Assembly: GCA_041821185.1 (NCBI GenBank) | Contig: JBGUBD010000016.1 | Span: 20,755 to 84,754 of the forward strand | Origin: Phycisphaerales bacterium AB-hyl4 | GTDB taxonomy: Bacteria; Planctomycetota; Phycisphaerae; Phycisphaerales; Phycisphaeraceae | DNA length: 64,000 nt | Reading direction: 5' to 3' | In this document: piece by piece, positions 8,617 to 17,970 of the stretch | Numbering within the stretch: the stretch's first letter is position 1 | How the letters are laid out: each line of letters begins with the position of its first letter | Notes under the pieces: generated by a model | Told to the model about the DNA's origin: nothing | What the model saw: the letters and a program-made list of their open reading frames with translations, nothing else | Databases searched by the model: none | Translations under genes and position numbers: made by a program

Positions 8617-9773
8617 TGAGCAGTAACTGGTCGGTCGTTGTCGTGGCGGTGGGTGTGATGTGGGTCGCGTGCGCGGGCTCGGCGGCGGCGGACGAGTCGG
8701 TGGAAGCACGGCTACACGAAGCGCGGCAGTTGTACGCCGACGGTGCGTATGCTGATGCGGCGGCGGCGCTGTCGGCGATTGTGGAAGAGCGGCCTGATGT
8801 GGCGGCGGCGCATCTGTTCAAGGGGCATGCGTTGTATGCGCTGGAGCGGTTTGATGAGGCTCGCGGGGCGTATGCGCGGGCGATCGAAGCGGGTCGGCTG
8901 GATGCGGCGATGCTGGGGCGGCTGGCGCAGATCGAGCAGCGGGCGGATCGGCGAGGGTCGGCGTTGTCGGCGTTGCGGTTGTTGCTGCTGGTGACGCCGG
9001 GCGAGCATGATCTGCACCTGGCGGTGGCGGAGGCGTCGGCGGCGGCGGGGTTGCCGGGTGAGGCGGCGCAGTTGTACGAGCAGGTGATTCGCGCTCGGCC
9101 GAGCGATGCGGGGGGGCATTTGCGGCTGGCGAACCTGCACCTTAGCCGTGACCGCTGGCGTGAGGCGATCGGGCCGATGACGCTGGCGTATCACCTGGGT
9201 GAGGCGGCGGGCGAGCGGGCGCGGACGTTGGGCGATCTGCATATGCGGGCCGACCAGCCGACCGCTGCGGCGGCGTGGTACGAGCGGGCGATTGATGATG
9301 GGCTGGACACGTCGGCGATGCAGTTGCGGCTGGCGCAGGCGTGGCTTGCACACGGCGACCGCGAGGCGGCGCGGGCGGCGGCGACGCGGGCGGCGGAGGC
9401 CGACGACACGTCGGCAGATGGCGGGCGGGCGCTGCTGCTGCTGGGGCAGCTGGCTCGCGAGGCGGGTGAGATTGACGAGGCGGTGCGGTACTGGCAGCGG
9501 GCGGCGGAGCGGGCCGACGTGCCAAGGCAGGTGCATGTTTACCTGGGCACACTGACGTATGAGCGGGAGCGGTTCGGCGAGGCGGCGGCGCATCTGGCGG
9601 CGGCGCGGGCAGCGGGGGATGTTGAGCCGACGACGCTGCGCTTGCTGGTGCTCAGCTATGCCGGGCAAGGTGAACGCGAGCGGGCGCGGGAGATGTTGCA
9701 GGTGTATGTCGAGCGCTACGGGATGGACGAGGCGGCGGCGGGGATGGTGCGGCGGCTGCTTCGCATACCGTGA
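8613..9773 (+). CDS. Exported tetratricopeptide-repeat protein of the TonB operon
   Basis: ATG at 8613 overlaps the tonB stop. The 386-residue product has a signal peptide ending near GSAAA-DES and then about nine TPR-like helical pairs running to the C-terminus (for example [46 protein letters not shown]). A TPR protein commonly closes TonB2/TtpC operons, and it is presumed to be a periplasmic scaffold for the ExbB-ExbD-TonB-TtpC assembly. No catalytic motif is visible. The stop lies 17 nt before thyA, so thyA could be co-transcribed, although codon choice changes sharply there. Confidence 0.85.
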   Translation: MMSSNWSVVVVAVGVMWVACAGSAAADESVEARLHEARQLYADGAYADAAAALSAIVEERPDVAAAHLFKGHALYALERFDEARGAYARAIEAGRLDAAMLGRLAQIEQRADRRGSALSALRLLLLVTPGEHDLHLAVAEASAAAGLPGEAAQLYEQVIRARPSDAGGHLRLANLHLSRDRWREAIGPMTLAYHLGEAAGERARTLGDLHMRADQPTAAAAWYERAIDDGLDTSAMQLRLAQAWLAHGDREAARAAATRAAEADDTSADGGRALLLLGQLAREAGEIDEAVRYWQRAAERADVPRQVHVYLGTLTYERERFGEAAAHLAAARAAGDVEPTTLRLLVLSYAGQGERERAREMLQVYVERYGMDEAAAGMVRRLLRIP

Positions 9774-9790
9774 GCGCTTATACTATCGAC

Positions 9791-10600
9791 ATGCGGCAGT
9801 ACCTCGACCTGATGCAGCACATCCTCGACCACGGCGTCAAGAAAGACGACCGCACGGGCACGGGCACGCTCAGCGTGTTCGGCTATCAGATGCGGTTCAA
9901 CCTCGACCCGGCGGCGGAAGGCGGCGGCTTCCCGATGGTGACGACAAAGAAGCTGCACCTGCGGTCGATCATTCATGAGCTGCTCTGGTTTCTTCAGGGC
10001 GAGACGAACATCGCTTACCTCAAGCAGAACAAGGTGAGCATCTGGGACGAGTGGGCCGACGACTCTGGCGAACTCGGGCCGGTGTATGGGTATCAGTGGC
10101 GACACTGGCCGCGGCCGGACGGCACGCAGGTTGATCAGATCACCGAGGTGGTCGAAGCGATCAAGAGCAACCCTGACTCGCGTCGGCTGATCGTCAGCGC
10201 GTGGAACGTGGGGCAGGTGGATCAGATGGCGCTGCCGCCTTGCCATCTGATGTTTCAGTTTTACGTCGCGGAGGGGAAGCTGAGTTGTCAGATGTATCAG
10301 CGCAGTGCCGACGTGTTCCTCGGCGTGCCGTTTAACATTGCCAGCTATGCGCTGTTGACGTTGATGATGGCGCAGGTGACGGGGCTGAAGCCGGGCGAGT
10401 TTGTGCACACGTTCGGCGATGCGCACCTTTACCTTAATCATCTCGACCAGGCCCGCGAGCAGTTGTCGCGCGACCCCCGGCCGCTGCCGACGATGAAGCT
10501 CAACGCGAATGTGAAGTCGATCTTTGATTTCACGTTCGACGACTTCACGCTGGAAAACTACGACCCGCATCCGCATATCAAGGCGCCGGTGGCGGTGTGA
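9791..10600 (+). CDS. thyA: Thymidylate synthase
   Basis: This folate-dependent enzyme makes dTMP from dUMP. The 269-residue protein matches bacterial ThyA throughout: [37 protein letters not shown], the catalytic Cys in [11 protein letters not shown] (about residue 151), [19 protein letters not shown], and the C-terminal IKAPVAV. ATG 9791 aligns with the E. coli start (MKQYLELMQ), so I prefer it over GTG 9770, which overlaps the previous gene. It carries a five-residue insertion (PAAEG region, about 42-47). The cofactor-recycling enzyme DHFR follows immediately, the usual thyA-folA pairing. Confidence 0.96.
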   Translation: MRQYLDLMQHILDHGVKKDDRTGTGTLSVFGYQMRFNLDPAAEGGGFPMVTTKKLHLRSIIHELLWFLQGETNIAYLKQNKVSIWDEWADDSGELGPVYGYQWRHWPRPDGTQVDQITEVVEAIKSNPDSRRLIVSAWNVGQVDQMALPPCHLMFQFYVAEGKLSCQMYQRSADVFLGVPFNIASYALLTLMMAQVTGLKPGEFVHTFGDAHLYLNHLDQAREQLSRDPRPLPTMKLNANVKSIFDFTFDDFTLENYDPHPHIKAPVAV

Positions 10601-10604
10601 GATT

Positions 10605-10652
10605 GGTTTGGAATTTCGGATTTGGAATTTCGGATTTCGGATTTGGGGAAAG
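10605..10652 (+). repeat. AT-rich AATTTCGGATTT-type repeat, left arm, thyA-folA junction
   Basis: The segment repeats GGAATTTCGGATTT three times with small changes. Its inverse complement, built from ATTCGAAAT and CCGAAAT units, lies at about 10676-10713 inside the folA reading frame, so the two could fold together around the folA start. The low GC contrasts strongly with both genes. Related A-rich units appear near 12056-12085. Confidence 0.65.
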
Positions 10653-11183
10653 GTGAGCGACGCGGTGACGGGCAAATCCGACATTCGAAATTCGAAATCC
10701 GAAATTTCTCTCATCGTCGCGATGGCGGAGAATCGGGTCATCGGCCGGGATGGCGATCTGCCCTGGCGATTGCCGGCGGACCTGGCGCACTTCAAACGGC
10801 TGACGACCGGACACACCATCGTCATGGGGCGGAAGACGTTCGAGTCCATCGGTCGGCCGCTGCCGAATCGGCGGAGCATCGTGCTCACACGCGATCCGCA
10901 ATGGGCTCACGAGGGTGTCGAAGTGGTGCACGACTGGGACGCGTTGCAGGCGAAGGTCGCGGGCGAGGGTGAGGTGTTTGTCATCGGCGGCGAGGTGGTG
11001 TTTGGCCTGGCGCTGCCGTGGGCGGATCGGGTGTACCTCACGCTGGTGCACGCGACGGTGGCGGGTGACACGTTCTTTCCCGAGTTGCCGAGCGAGGCGT
11101 GGCAGTTGTCGGCCGACGAGCGTCGCCCGGCCGACGAACGCAACAAGTATGCGATGAGCTTTCAGCAGTACGATCGACGTTGA
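10653..11183 (+). CDS. folA: Dihydrofolate reductase with repeat-derived N-terminus
   Basis: DHFR regenerates tetrahydrofolate consumed by the adjacent ThyA. The core begins at ISLIVAMAENRVIG and has GDLPWRLPADLAHFK, VMGRKTFESIG, VIGGEVVFGLAL and a YLTLVHATVAGDTFFP segment, all family motifs. Most DHFRs start one residue before ISLIVAM. Here no ATG exists at that place, and the frame instead continues upstream through an AT-rich repeat that would encode DIRNSKSE. GTG 10653, with GGGGAAAGG just upstream, or GTG 10665 are the most likely starts, adding about 18-22 residues. The gene meets panC convergently with only 4 nt between them. Confidence 0.93.
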   Translation: MSDAVTGKSDIRNSKSEISLIVAMAENRVIGRDGDLPWRLPADLAHFKRLTTGHTIVMGRKTFESIGRPLPNRRSIVLTRDPQWAHEGVEVVHDWDALQAKVAGEGEVFVIGGEVVFGLALPWADRVYLTLVHATVAGDTFFPELPSEAWQLSADERRPADERNKYAMSFQQYDRR

Positions 11184-11187
11184 AACT

Positions 11188-12051
11188 TCATGCGGTCGCT
11201 GATGCGCCGATGATCATGTTGTCGATCAGGCGAACCTCGTCGAGGCGGGCGGCGATCAGCGCGGCGACGCCGTGGGTCAACGATGGCTCTACGCAGTCGA
11301 GCCTGGCGAGCGTCTGCGGGTGGCGGAGCACGGCGTAGTCCACATCAAAATGATGCGCTTCGAGCGTCTGCTGCATCGCCCGCTCGACGGCGGCGGGATC
11401 GGTTTCGCCATCGTCTTCGATCATCCGCTTCGCTTGCAGCAGCGCCTTGTACGCGCCGACCGCATGGCGGCGGTCGTCGGCGGAGAGGTAGCGGTTTCGA
11501 CTGGACATCGCCAGGCCGTCGTCTTCGCGCATCGTCGGCATGCCCACGACCCGCACGGGCATGAGCAGGTCGGCGACCATCGCCTGGATGACCTTGAGTT
11601 GCTGGTAATCCTTCTGGCCGAACACTGCGATGTCGGGCTGAATGACGTTGAAAAACTTCATCACCACCCGGCAGACGCCCGCGAAATGGCTCGGCCGAAA
11701 CGCGCCCTCCAGATCGCTGGTCAGCTCCGGCACGTCGACCTGCACATCCGGCGCGGCGGGGGGGTACATCTGATCCACCGACGGCGCGAACACGCCGGCA
11801 GCGCCGGCAGCCTGGCAGCGTTCGAGGTCCACTTCGAGCGTTCGCGGGTAGCGGTCGAAGTCTTCGCCGGGCCCGAACTGTGTCGGGTTGACGAAGATGC
11901 TCACCAGCACATGGTCCGCCAACGATCGGCCGTGCTCGATCAACTTCAAGTGGCCTGCGTGCAGCGCGCCCATCGTGGGCACAAGCGCGACCGTTCCCGT
12001 CAGTGCGTTGCGATGTTTACGTGCGTCGGCAGTCGAGTGTGTCAGTTGCAT
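11188..12051 (-). CDS. panC: Pantothenate synthetase (pantoate-beta-alanine ligase)
   Basis: This cytosolic enzyme condenses pantoate and beta-alanine with ATP in coenzyme A synthesis. The 287-residue length is typical. Visible motifs are PTMGALHAGHLKLI (HxGH nucleotide-binding motif), SIFVNPTQFGPGEDFDRYPRT, the FGQKDYQQL segment and the KMSKS-like MSSRNRYL. The start at 12051 is a plain ATG. It is probably co-transcribed with the upstream glycosyltransferase (46-nt gap holding an A-rich repeat). No other pan genes are in the window. Confidence 0.96.
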   Translation of the reverse strand: MQLTHSTADARKHRNALTGTVALVPTMGALHAGHLKLIEHGRSLADHVLVSIFVNPTQFGPGEDFDRYPRTLEVDLERCQAAGAAGVFAPSVDQMYPPAAPDVQVDVPELTSDLEGAFRPSHFAGVCRVVMKFFNVIQPDIAVFGQKDYQQLKVIQAMVADLLMPVRVVGMPTMREDDGLAMSSRNRYLSADDRRHAVGAYKALLQAKRMIEDDGETDPAAVERAMQQTLEAHHFDVDYAVLRHPQTLARLDCVEPSLTHGVAALIAARLDEVRLIDNMIIGASATA

Positions 12052-12097
12052 GCGAAGAGCAAATCGGAAATTGGCAATTGGAAAAACAAAAACGCGT
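12052..12097 (-). repeat. A-rich repeat remnant between the glycosyltransferase gene and panC
   Basis: The gap contains AAATCGGAAATTGGCAATTGG and AAACAAAAACG-type units, related to the AT-rich repeat at the thyA-folA junction. It is far more AT-rich than the flanking genes and fills almost the whole intergenic space. Confidence 0.5.
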
Positions 12098-13171
12098 TCA
12101 CCCCGGAAACGGAATCGTATGGCCGGCCATGCGATGATACATCTCCAGCGTGCCCGCGATGGCTTGCGAGGCGGTGCGGTGCTCGCCGATCCACGACCGC
12201 GCCCGCTGGCCGAGCGATTCGGCTTCCTGCGGCTGCTCGATCATGGCGTTGATGCGCTCAGCCCAGTCCGGCCCGCTGGCGGACGACATCACGAACGCCG
12301 ACTCATCCGCCACCAGGTAGTCCAGCCACGGGTCTTCATGCGCCAGCACGGGCACGGCGTGGGCCATCGCCTGCAACGTCAGCCCTCGCGACAGGCCCAG
12401 CGGCTGCGGATGCAACAGCATGTCCGCCCGCACGAGCAGTTCGCGATGCCCCAGCCGACGCGGGATCATCGACAGGTTCGACATCAGGTTGTGATGCCGG
12501 GCCGCCTTCCAGATCTGATGCTGGTCGGAGCCTTGCCCGTCGAAGAAAAACTGCGTTCGCGGGTGTCGGCGGATGACTTCGCCCAGGCCTTCGAGCATGG
12601 CGTGATAGCGGTGGTCCAGCCGACCGTTGCCGCTGATGACGGCGCAGGCCTCGTCGTCGCTTTGGCGCACGCGGACGGGCTCGCCCACGTGGGCTCCGGG
12701 CGGCACGCAGGCGACCGTGTGATCTTCGGTGAGGCGTTCGCGGATGGCTTGGGCGATGGGTTCGGTGGTGGCGATGAAGGCGGTCTGCTTCGCAGGCAGC
12801 AGGGCGGTCACGCGGTCGAGTCGGCGAAGGTCGATGTGCGAGTTGGCCTGGAAGATGACGGGCAGCTCGAGCTTCCGCGCCAGCAGGGCTGCGCCCAGCC
12901 ACAGTCGGCCGTCCATCGCGTGCAGCAGATCCACCCCCAACTCGGCGAGCTTCGTATCCATCCGCCACAGCCGATAGACGTTGACCGCCCACCACTTCGA
13001 CTCCGGCCAGAGCACGCGTTCACCGAAGACGATCGACTCCTCCAGCGGCAGGTGTTGCGGCACGACCTGCGCAACCCGCACCTGCTCGTCGATCAGGCCG
13101 ACGACCAGTTGCTGAAAGCTGGCGAGTTCTTCATCCAGCCAGGCGACGTTGGCAAGCAATGCCACATGCAT
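12098..13171 (-). CDS. Glycosyltransferase, group 1 (GT4-like)
   Basis: The 357-residue protein starts MHVALLANVAWLDEELAS and has a two-lobed GT-B layout: an N-terminal acceptor lobe, then VISGNGRLDHRYHAMLEGLGEVIRRHP, the start of the nucleotide-sugar lobe, and PQPLGLSRGLTLQAMAHAVPVLAHEDPWLDYLV, which corresponds to the EX7E-like donor-binding region although the glutamates are not well conserved. There is no membrane segment. The acceptor is unknown. The neighbours are metabolic and do not indicate which glycan is made, and panC follows in the same direction. Confidence 0.75.
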   Translation of the reverse strand: MHVALLANVAWLDEELASFQQLVVGLIDEQVRVAQVVPQHLPLEESIVFGERVLWPESKWWAVNVYRLWRMDTKLAELGVDLLHAMDGRLWLGAALLARKLELPVIFQANSHIDLRRLDRVTALLPAKQTAFIATTEPIAQAIRERLTEDHTVACVPPGAHVGEPVRVRQSDDEACAVISGNGRLDHRYHAMLEGLGEVIRRHPRTQFFFDGQGSDQHQIWKAARHHNLMSNLSMIPRRLGHRELLVRADMLLHPQPLGLSRGLTLQAMAHAVPVLAHEDPWLDYLVADESAFVMSSASGPDWAERINAMIEQPQEAESLGQRARSWIGEHRTASQAIAGTLEMYHRMAGHTIPFPG

Positions 13172-13253
13172 CCGTTCATGCTACGCCATTCCCGCGATGG
13201 GTGAAACACGATTCGTTTTACTGTGATCGGCCATGAGCCTCGAACGTCGTGGG

Positions 13254-13324
13254 CAATAGCCCTCCGTGGAAGCGGAGGGTTAGCGTCGTGTGGACCAAAC
13301 CCCACGCTCCCGCGTGGGGCTATG
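13254..13324. repeat. Paired inverted hairpins (ATAG-headed composite unit), copy 1
   Basis: The unit opens with CAATAGCCC, forms one hairpin (CCCTCCG stem, TGGAAG loop), then a second hairpin in opposite orientation (CCCCACGC, loop TCCC, GCGTGGGG) that ends GGGCTAT. The outer ends are inverted repeats of each other. A closely matching 72-nt unit lies at 21285-21356, and a truncated single element at 63121. The organisation resembles REP/BIME pairs, in which a short head such as GTAG precedes a palindrome. Confidence 0.7.
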
Positions 13325-13351
13325 GGGGGAACAACCTCTGCCCGACGCCAT

Positions 13352-13385
13352 AAAAAACGGCGGACGACGCGTACGTCGTCCGCCG
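13352..13385 (-). terminator. Intrinsic terminator of the DUF2203 gene
   Basis: Read on the minus strand, a 12-bp perfect stem (CGGCGGACGACG, 4-nt loop, CGTCGTCCGCCG) is followed directly by six T residues. It lies 44 nt past the stop of the DUF2203 gene and is a textbook rho-independent terminator. Confidence 0.85.
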
Positions 13386-13428
13386 GGGGTGGTGGTTCGG
13401 TTGTGAGCTCTCGGGCCGAGGCGGGCGG

Positions 13429-13890
13429 TCAGTCTTCGTCGTCCGCGGCGGTCTTGACGTTTTCCAGCGTGTCGACCGACTGTCGGCCGGCGTAGCCCGC
13501 GTCGGTCTCATGCCAGTAGCCTACCTCCGGCTCGCCCGGATGCCAGCATAGTTGCACTTCCCGACCGTCGTGCACCGCGGGGAAGTCGATCAGCCCCTTC
13601 TCGAAATCCTTCAACTCGACGCCCACGGCGTGCAGCTCGTCGACCAGCGCGCTGAGCCGATCCATCGCCGTCTCATATCGGGCCTCGGCCGTCTCGCTGT
13701 CGCCGCCGGTGTCGGCCGCCTGCTCCACCTCGCGGCGGAGGTCGACGATTCGGCTGTAAACCTCGGCAACGTCTTTCACAATACGCTGCACGTAGGGCAA
13801 CGCGCGGTTCGCCTCCTCGACCGAGAAGTAGCGCTTATCGGGGAACGGGTCGTGGTGAGTCGTCGTCATAAAAGCATTTTCAGCGGACAT
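13429..13890 (-). CDS. DUF2203 family protein
   Basis: The 153-residue soluble protein matches the DUF2203 pattern: an N-terminal RYFSVEEANRALPYVQRIV, a helical middle, then the signature VGVELKDFEKGLIDFPAVHDGREVQLCWHPGEPEVGYWHETDAGYAGRQ region split across about residues 90-135. ATG 13890 is used; ATG 13869 (MTTTHHDPF) is an alternative. No function is established for this family. The gene stands alone with its own terminator downstream. Confidence 0.85.
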   Translation of the reverse strand: MSAENAFMTTTHHDPFPDKRYFSVEEANRALPYVQRIVKDVAEVYSRIVDLRREVEQAADTGGDSETAEARYETAMDRLSALVDELHAVGVELKDFEKGLIDFPAVHDGREVQLCWHPGEPEVGYWHETDAGYAGRQSVDTLENVKTAADDED

Positions 13891-14150
13891 CGTTGGGCCT
13901 CGCAGGGTTTGAGACTGGATTGTCTACAAAAGCGGTCATAAGTAACGTACCGCCCGGCTTCCTTGTCTTCCTCCAAGGCCAGCTCACGCCTGCCTTTGAG
14001 GCTTGCCCCAAGACACGATAGGCTCGCGCCTCGGAGGATGGCGAGGCCGACGGATCACAAATCCGTTACACGTCCTATCGGCTTACCGGTCGATCCGCTT
14101 TGAAAAGCGATGCCGCCATCCTCCGGGCACGACCTGATAAGCTTTTGGGC

Positions 14151-15335
14151 ATGAGCCCTCAGCCACCTGAACAACTCGCCAACCCGCCAGAAGATTCCCG
14201 CCAACCGCGTCCGCCAGCCGACGCCGATCGGCAGGCGGAGGTCATCATCGTCGGGGCCGGGCCGATCGGCCTGGAGCTGGCCGTCGTCCTCAAACACATG
14301 GGCGTCGACTACCTCCACCTCGACGCTGGACAGGTCGGCCAGACCGTCACCCGGTACCCCCAGCAGACCCGCTTCTTCTCCAGCCCGGAACGCATCGCCA
14401 TCGCAGGCGTCCCCCTTACCCTGTCCGACCACAATCGCGCCAGCCGAGAGCAATATCTCGCGTACCTCCGCAGCGTGGTTCAGCAGTTCGACCTCAAGGT
14501 CAACACCTTCGAGCGCGTGACCGACATCAAGCAAAGCGACGGCGAATACCGCTTCACGCTCCACACCGACCGCCGGGGCACGCCTCACACATATCAGGCG
14601 AAACACCTCGTGCTGGCTGTCGGCGATATGCACGGCCCGCGCAAGATCAACGTGCCCGGCGAAGATCTGCCCCATGTCAGCCACTACTTCGACGAGCCGC
14701 ATCGCTACTTCAACCAGCGGCTGCTCATCGTCGGCGGGCGCAACTCGGCGGTCGAAACCGCGCTGCGCTGCTATCACGCCGGTGCTCAGGTGAGCCTCAG
14801 CTATCGCTGGGGCGGGTTTGACGAACGACTGGTCAAGTATGGCATCCTGCCGGAGATCAAAGCGCTCATCGAGCATGAGCGCGTGAAGTTTTACCCCTAC
14901 ACGCTCGTCCGCGAGATCACCGCGGAGCACGTCGTGCTGGAAGACTCCGGCCTGCGCGGGCAGGACGCCGGGCCGGGCGTGACGGACCTTGCCACGACGC
15001 CCGCCGAGGCCAGCGGCGAGTTGACGCACGTGCCCGCTGACTTTGTGTTGCTGCTGACCGGCTATGTGATGAACACCGAGTTGTTCGCGATGGCGGGTGT
15101 GGAGCTGGTGGGTGAGAACTGTTCGCCGAAGCATGACCTGTCGACGATGGAGACGAACGTGCCGGGCCTGTATGTCGCAGGCACGGCCGCGGCGGGCACG
15201 CAAGTGCGGTTCCGGTTGTTCATTGAGAACTGTCACCCGCACGTGGCGAAGATCGCCCGCAATATCACGGGCCAACAGCCGCCGATGCACCTGATCAACC
15301 AGGCGGCGAAGCAGTTCGCGTTGCCGGAGAGTTAA
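14151..15335 (+). CDS. ypdA: YpdA/Bdr-like FAD-dependent NAD(P)H oxidoreductase
   Basis: The 394-residue flavoprotein has an N-terminal Rossmann FAD site (IIVGAGPIGLELAVVLKHMG), TRFFSSPERIAIAGVP, VPGEDLPHVSHYF, a second NAD(P)H site (LLIVGGRNSAVETALRC) and METNVPGLYVAG near the C-terminus. These match B. subtilis YpdA, the bacillithiol disulfide reductase, segment by segment. YpdA has no CxxC redox pair and none is seen here. ATG 14151 is chosen because the upstream in-frame extension is low-complexity and precedes the conserved fold. The thiol substrate in this organism is unknown. Its stop shares a TTAA with the convergent PEP-CTERM gene. Confidence 0.85.
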   Translation: MSPQPPEQLANPPEDSRQPRPPADADRQAEVIIVGAGPIGLELAVVLKHMGVDYLHLDAGQVGQTVTRYPQQTRFFSSPERIAIAGVPLTLSDHNRASREQYLAYLRSVVQQFDLKVNTFERVTDIKQSDGEYRFTLHTDRRGTPHTYQAKHLVLAVGDMHGPRKINVPGEDLPHVSHYFDEPHRYFNQRLLIVGGRNSAVETALRCYHAGAQVSLSYRWGGFDERLVKYGILPEIKALIEHERVKFYPYTLVREITAEHVVLEDSGLRGQDAGPGVTDLATTPAEASGELTHVPADFVLLLTGYVMNTELFAMAGVELVGENCSPKHDLSTMETNVPGLYVAGTAAAGTQVRFRLFIENCHPHVAKIARNITGQQPPMHLINQAAKQFALPES

Positions 15336-16090
15336 GGGCGATTTAGCCGCGAAGCGCAGCGGAGTTCGGGTCGGCGTCGCCACAGCAGCGTGATGCCACT
15401 GAGACCTAGCAAGGCGAGCGAGCCGGGTTCCGGAACGATGCTGATCGCATCGAAGGCGATAAAGGCGTCTCGTTGGCGGGCGCGGGCAAAGATGAAGTCG
15501 ATGTAATGCACGTTCTCAAAGTCCGCGTCGAAGCTGGAGAACGGGAGAATCAGGTCGAACGCACCGTCGTTGCCTGGCACTTCAAATGGAACGGCACTGG
15601 CGCCGTCCTCGTCAGCGACGCGAATCATGTCGTGAAGCGGCGAGAGATTTTCATTTTCGAAATTCGTGCGGATGTTATGAATTTTGATCGCGTTGCCGTG
15701 CTGTGTGGCATCAAAGTTCAGTGGCGTGTCTTCAGAACCGTACCGAACGATGAAATAGGTGATTGGTCGGTCATCCCCGTCGACTGTGGCGCTAGTGACA
15801 CGCAGGCGACCATCGATAGCATCCGGATGAATAGTCAATGTCGTAGGCGTTACGACCGAATCGCTTGTGACCGTCGCCACGAACAACTCGCGCGTACCAG
15901 CAACGACGTGATTGGGGTCGAGCCCGGTTTGCGTTTCGCTGACTCCGCCGCCAAGGTTCGAGCCTTCGCTGCCAAGGGTAATGGGGCCCTGCGTGAAGTC
16001 GTCGATCATCAACGCATACGCAGGGTTATGCGATGTAGCCAAGGCAATCAGGCCCGCAGCGACCAGGCACTTCCATTCTTGCATGCTCAT
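15332..16090 (-). CDS. PEP-CTERM sorted exported protein
   Basis: The 252-residue protein has a signal peptide (CLVAAGLIALATSHNPAYA), a beta-rich extracellular middle with no recognised enzyme motif and a C-terminal PEP-CTERM signal: VPEPGSLALLGLSGITLL followed by WRRRP. Exosortase (not in this window) would cleave at the PEP motif. I prefer ATG 16090 over GTG 16093, with AAGGGG about 8 nt upstream. The tail after the Arg cluster (ELRCASRLNRP) is longer than usual and is encoded by a partial CGCGGCTAAAT-type repeat. Its TAA overlaps the TAA of the convergent reductase gene. Confidence 0.85.
   Translation of the reverse strand: MSMQEWKCLVAAGLIALATSHNPAYALMIDDFTQGPITLGSEGSNLGGGVSETQTGLDPNHVVAGTRELFVATVTSDSVVTPTTLTIHPDAIDGRLRVTSATVDGDDRPITYFIVRYGSEDTPLNFDATQHGNAIKIHNIRTNFENENLSPLHDMIRVADEDGASAVPFEVPGNDGAFDLILPFSSFDADFENVHYIDFIFARARQRDAFIAFDAISIVPEPGSLALLGLSGITLLWRRRPELRCASRLNRP
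15341..15365 (-). repeat. Partial CGCGGCTAAAT-type repeat within the PEP-CTERM gene 3' end
   Basis: On the minus strand the segment reads CTCCGCTGCGCTTCGCGGCT followed by AAATC. It matches the tail of the repeats at 1716 and 22557 and the half-element at 45963. It encodes the last residues of the PEP-CTERM protein. Confidence 0.5.
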
Positions 16091-16295
16091 CACAGGTTCC
16101 CCTTCTGTTTGAAGTCAGCGATTGCATCCCGGTGTCACAATGCCTGCGACTTGCAACTCGTGCCCGAAGCGTATTCGGCAGAGGCGGCGATGACGCATGG
16201 CTGAACGATTGTCTATATCGATTCAATGTAGCCTCCATAATCGCCAGCGGCAAGAGGGGGATCATATTCAACCGGGCGGCTGAACGGCATCCACA

Positions 16296-16331
16296 AACAA
16301 AAGAAGCCCACGGCGTGACGCCGTGGGCTTC
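16296..16331 (-). terminator. ahcY terminator formed by a 29-nt palindromic repeat
   Basis: A perfect palindrome at 16303-16331 has 14-bp arms (GAAGCCCACGGCGT) and a single-base centre. Read on the minus strand it is followed by TTTTGTTTG, making a good intrinsic terminator 30 nt after the ahcY stop. The hairpin is one copy of the 29-nt dispersed family also found at 21185, 32783, 36145, 40872, 50105 and 60455. Confidence 0.8.
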
Positions 16332-16360
16332 GGGTGGTTTAACACGAATTGTTGTTCGAA

Positions 16361-17833
<1,473 letters not shown>

Positions 17834-17970
17834 ACTAAAAAGCTCCGTCAGGGTTAATCAGTTCAAAAGTTTCTAAAAGTTACGTTTTACTTACACATTT
17901 CGGGCCAACCACCTAAACGGCTGGCCGCCAATCAACATCCATCATCCACATCCTGCCTGATCCCAAAAAC

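Noticed and set aside
17834-17970. SAH riboswitch upstream of ahcY
   Set aside because: The 137-nt gap is AT-rich and shows no conserved SAH-riboswitch pairing that I can recognise. The ArsR-type operator explains the likely control.
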